A stretch of DNA of 9,003 bases from JBEVEP01 sp040512755 (GTDB lineage Bacteria; Pseudomonadota; Alphaproteobacteria; Rhizobiales; Rhizobiaceae), in the NCBI GenBank assembly GCA_040512755.1, contig JBEVEP010000337.1:1-9003 (forward strand), given 5' to 3'. This document shows, piece after piece, positions 6,688 to 9,003 of this stretch (position 1 is the stretch's first letter; every line of letters begins with the position of its first letter). Below the pieces are notes generated by a model that saw nothing but the letters and a program-made list of their open reading frames with translations, was not told the origin of the DNA and ran no database searches. Made by a program: the position numbers and the translations under genes.

Positions 6688-7524
6688 TCAGGACGTGGCG
6701 GGGGTCGATGATTCGCTTGCTTGCTTCTCGGCGGCCAGCCGCTGTTCCTCGCGCTTGCGTTCGACCATTCGGGCGGACCAGATGGACACTTCGTAGAGAA
6801 GGATCGTCGGCAGAGCGAGGCCGATCTGGCTGACAGGATCGGGCGGCGTCAGCACAGCGGCCACGATGAAGGCGATCACGATCGCCCATTTGCGCTTTTC
6901 CCGCAGCCCCTCCGAAGTCAAAAGACCAACCCGCGCCATCAAAGTCGTGACAACCGGAAGCTGGAAGACCAGTCCGAACGAGAAGATCAAGGTCATGATC
7001 AGGCTGAGATACTCGGAAACCTTCGGCAGCAGCGAAATCTGCACATCTGAGCCTGGGCCGGTCTGCTGCATGGCGAGGAAGAACCACATCACCATGGGAG
7101 TGAAGAAAAAGTAGACCAGCGCTCCGCCCATCAGGAACAGGATCGGAGACGCGATGAGAAACGGCAGGAAAGCCGCGCGCTCATTGCGGTACAGGCCCGG
7201 CGCGACGAATTTGTAGATCTGCCCAGCAATCAGCGGAAACGCGATCACCAGCCCTCCAAACATGGCGAGCTTGACCTGCGTGAAGAAGAACTCCTGAGGC
7301 GCGGTATAGATCAGCTCGACCTTCTGATTGGCCAGCCCAGCCCAATGCACCGCCCATTTGAAAGGGATCACCAGCAGATTGAAAAGCTGCTTGGCGAAGA
7401 AGAAGCAAACCAGGAACGCGGCAAAAAAGCCGCCGATCGACCAGATCAGCCGCGAGCGCAGCTCGATCAAATGCTCGATCAAGGGCGCCGAGGATTTGTC
7501 GATTTCTTCGTCTTCGGCACTCAC
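6688..7524 (-). CDS. tatC: Sec-independent protein translocase subunit TatC
   Basis: Core six-span inner-membrane subunit of the twin-arginine translocase, which binds RR signal peptides and carries folded proteins across the membrane. It has 278 residues. The N-terminus has the family motif PLIEHLIELRSRL (14-26). Other conserved points are Pro54 in VIPFKW, APGLYRNERAAFLPF with Glu115 (equivalent to E. coli Glu103, signal-peptide contact), and LTPPDPVSQ with Asp229 (equivalent to E. coli Asp211). Position Gln188 in FQLPV stands where E. coli has Glu170; both residues occur in the family. The C-terminal tail is charged and cytoplasmic. It starts with GTG, and the GTGA overlaps the tatB stop by 4 nt, so translation is probably coupled; GGAAG lies 6 nt upstream. 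Last gene of tatABC, convergent with metC. Confidence 0.95.
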   Translation of the reverse strand: MSAEDEEIDKSSAPLIEHLIELRSRLIWSIGGFFAAFLVCFFFAKQLFNLLVIPFKWAVHWAGLANQKVELIYTAPQEFFFTQVKLAMFGGLVIAFPLIAGQIYKFVAPGLYRNERAAFLPFLIASPILFLMGGALVYFFFTPMVMWFFLAMQQTGPGSDVQISLLPKVSEYLSLIMTLIFSFGLVFQLPVVTTLMARVGLLTSEGLREKRKWAIVIAFIVAAVLTPPDPVSQIGLALPTILLYEVSIWSARMVERKREEQRLAAEKQASESSTPATS

Positions 7525-8201
7525 GAGGCGCTTCCGGCTGTCTTCGTCTTGTTCTTGGCTGTAGCTGTTTTCGGCTTCGCTGGCGCTGTTGCCTTCGCCT
7601 GTTCTGACGGGGTCTTCTTGGGAGCCGCTTTTGCAGCGCCTGTCCCGACGGATGATTTCGGCTTGGAGGGCCTTGCGCCATCTGCCGTGCCGGCAGCTGC
7701 GGCCCTGGAGGCCTTCGGCGCTGGAGCGGCCGTCGATTCGACAGCAACCGCAGGAGCAGCCATCTCGGCCGGGAAAACCGGCTCAGGCGGCATCGCCGTC
7801 GGGCCATTGACCCCCGGTATCCCGGTGGCGCCGCTCTTCAACGGTTCGGCGGAAAGTGCCTCGGCAGACGCGGGAGGCGCGGCCACCGGCGGTGACGGTT
7901 TCAGTGCGGAATCGAGGCCCGTGCGGATATCGTGAGCCGCCTTCTCGAACGGATTCAGTTGCTTCCTGATCTCGTTCGCAGGGTTGAGACCGCGCAGATC
8001 ATCGACCGACTTCTTGATGTCTTCCAGCTCGGCTTCTTTCAGCGCTTCGTTGAACTGTTTCTGAAAATCGCCCGCCATGGTGCGCAGCTTCGCCGTCGTC
8101 TTGCCGAACGTGCGCAACATGCGCGGCAAATCCTTGGGCCCGACAACCACGATCATCACGATCGCGATGACCAGCATTTCGGTCCAGCCGATATCAAACA
8201 T
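7521..8201 (-). CDS. tatB: Sec-independent protein translocase subunit TatB
   Basis: Single-span subunit that forms the receptor complex with TatC for twin-arginine signal peptides. It has 226 residues. It starts with the canonical MFDIGWTEMLVIAIVMIVVVGPKDLP: periplasmic N-terminus, membrane span at about 5-20 with polar Glu8, the Gly21-Pro22 hinge, then an amphipathic helix to about residue 70. MFDIG and GPKDLP mark it as TatB rather than TatA. From about residue 100 the protein becomes a low-complexity tail rich in Ala, Pro, Lys, Ser and Thr, probably disordered and basic at the end; this makes it longer than E. coli TatB (171 residues), though long tails are common in Rhizobiales. It begins 41 nt after tatA and overlaps tatC by 4 nt. 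Confidence 0.94.
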   Translation of the reverse strand: MFDIGWTEMLVIAIVMIVVVGPKDLPRMLRTFGKTTAKLRTMAGDFQKQFNEALKEAELEDIKKSVDDLRGLNPANEIRKQLNPFEKAAHDIRTGLDSALKPSPPVAAPPASAEALSAEPLKSGATGIPGVNGPTAMPPEPVFPAEMAAPAVAVESTAAPAPKASRAAAAGTADGARPSKPKSSVGTGAAKAAPKKTPSEQAKATAPAKPKTATAKNKTKTAGSAS

Positions 8202-8242
8202 CGTTCACGTTCCGGCAGTGAGGGCGTTGCCCCGCCTCGCGG

Positions 8243-8467
8243 TCAGGACTTCGTCGCCTTTTCCTTGGCCGTGTTGACCGTTTCGTCAGTGCGGTGCTCC
8301 ACGGTCCTGGCGGTTTCCGCCTCATCCTCGTCGTCGGACATGCCCTTCTTGAAGCTCTTGATGCCCTTGGCCATGTCGCCCATCAGTTCGGGGATCTTGC
8401 CGCGACCGAAAAGCAGCAGCACGACCACCAGCACGATCAGCCAGTGCCATATCGAAAAGGAACCCAT
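8243..8467 (-). CDS. tatA: Sec-independent protein translocase subunit TatA
   Basis: Small pore-forming or membrane-weakening subunit of the twin-arginine translocase; many copies gather on the TatBC receptor during export. It has 74 residues: a short N-terminus (MGSFSIWHW), a membrane span at about 6-20, the diagnostic FGRGKIPELMGDMAKGIKSF segment at 20-39 forming the hinge and amphipathic helix, then an acidic patch (SDDEDEAE) and a charged soluble tail. The sequence type is very close to what I know of mesorhizobial TatA. The ATG at 8467 has GAGAGAG 6-12 nt upstream. It is first of the three tat genes and lies 35 nt after the stop of an ABC ATPase gene on the same strand, leaving little room for a separate promoter. 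Confidence 0.95.
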   Translation of the reverse strand: MGSFSIWHWLIVLVVVLLLFGRGKIPELMGDMAKGIKSFKKGMSDDEDEAETARTVEHRTDETVNTAKEKATKS

Positions 8468-8502
8468 TGTAACTCTCTCTCGACCGATTTCTGTTTGTTG
8501 AT

Positions 8503-9003
8503 TTATTCATTTTCAGGCCGTGTTTCAAACACAAGCACATCGGACTTTCTCAGCGATAGCCAAATATCGCGCGCTGCAGCGGACAAAGCGCCGCACCTTA
8601 CCCTGGCTCTAACAGGAATTTCCGAGCCTTGCACTGCCAGATCGAGCAGTTCGACGACGCCGAGATAGCGCCGCGACAGGACGCGGGCGGGAACCCCGCC
8701 GCCCAATTCGCTGACATCGAAGCCCGCCATGCGGACGGCCACGGTCGCCGTCGCGCCTTCGTTAAACCCCGCCGCCTCGACCTTGCCAACAGGCGTATCG
8801 ACCGTCCCGTTGCGGACCCGCGCCACGAAGGTGTTCAGCTCCGAAAAAAAGCCTGCGGCAAACAGATCGGCAGGCTGCTGGTAAATCTCCTCGGCCGTGC
8901 CGACTTGCACAAGGCGTCCCTTTCTCAAAAGTGCAATGCGGTCGCCCATGCGCATCGCTTCTTCCGCATCGTGGGTAACGACAATCGCCGTGGCGCGGCT
9001 ATG
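8503..9003 (-). CDS. ABC transporter ATP-binding protein with TOBE domain (partial, 3' part)
   Basis: The last 166 codons of a gene that continues past the right edge of the window. The visible start, SRATAIVVTHDAEEAMRMGDRIALLRKGRLVQVG, is the H-loop (His of VVTHD) and following segment of an importer ATPase; Walker A, the signature and Walker B lie outside the window. It continues with TAEEIYQQPADLFAAGFF and then a TOBE-like C-terminal domain of about 100 residues ending IWLSLRKSDVLVFE. This layout fits the iron(III)/sulfate/spermidine (CUT1/POT/FbpC-like) group. An iron(III) or thiamine importer is my best guess, but the substrate cannot be decided here. It ends in TAA 35 nt before tatA on the same strand. 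Confidence 0.85.
   Translation of the reverse strand, partial: HSRATAIVVTHDAEEAMRMGDRIALLRKGRLVQVGTAEEIYQQPADLFAAGFFSELNTFVARVRNGTVDTPVGKVEAAGFNEGATATVAVRMAGFDVSELGGGVPARVLSRRYLGVVELLDLAVQGSEIPVRARVRCGALSAAARDIWLSLRKSDVLVFETRPENE

Noticed and set aside
7345..7935. Plus-strand open frame of 196 codons opposite tatB and tatC
   Set aside because: Antisense shadow of the Ala/Lys-rich TatB tail and the tatC start; no family resemblance or start signal.

Overview
The window looks like chromosomal DNA from an alphaproteobacterium of the Rhizobiales, most likely Mesorhizobium-like (Phyllobacteriaceae). The reasons are the AapJQMP permease next to a divergent metC, the rhizobial type of TatA, TatB and TatC, and intergenic palindromic repeats of the kind scattered through rhizobial genomes. 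The genus is inferred from protein resemblance only. No frameshift, transposase, CRISPR array, tRNA or rRNA was seen.

Layout. Bases 1-651 hold no gene. They contain two near-identical units (269 and 278 bp) plus a partial third copy of a palindromic intergenic element, ending just past the stop of aapP. Bases 652-4934 (minus strand) carry the operon aapJ-aapQ-aapM-aapP. This is a complete general L-amino-acid ABC importer: periplasmic binding protein, two large permeases and an ATPase. A stem-loop separates aapJ from aapQ. Bases 4935-5303 are a 369-bp divergent control region with several dyads. Bases 5304-6482 (plus strand) encode a MetC-type cystathionine beta-lyase. A 205-bp convergent gap follows. 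Bases 6688-8467 (minus strand) encode the twin-arginine translocase tatA-tatB-tatC. Bases 8503-9003 (minus strand) are the 3' part of a TOBE-domain ABC ATPase gene that runs off the right edge and lies only 35 nt upstream of tatA.

How the genes work together. AapJ captures L-amino acids in the periplasm, AapQ and AapM form the channel, and AapP hydrolyses ATP. MetC makes homocysteine from cystathionine, so the divergent pair joins amino-acid uptake to methionine synthesis and could share control. TatABC exports folded proteins and is a separate functional unit.

All protein-coding genes belong to well-known families, and I see no convincing undescribed system. What deserves a second look is non-coding: the repeat array after aapP, the dyads and possible alternative hairpins around the aapJ/metC divergent region, and the apparently unusual neighbourhood of tatABC.
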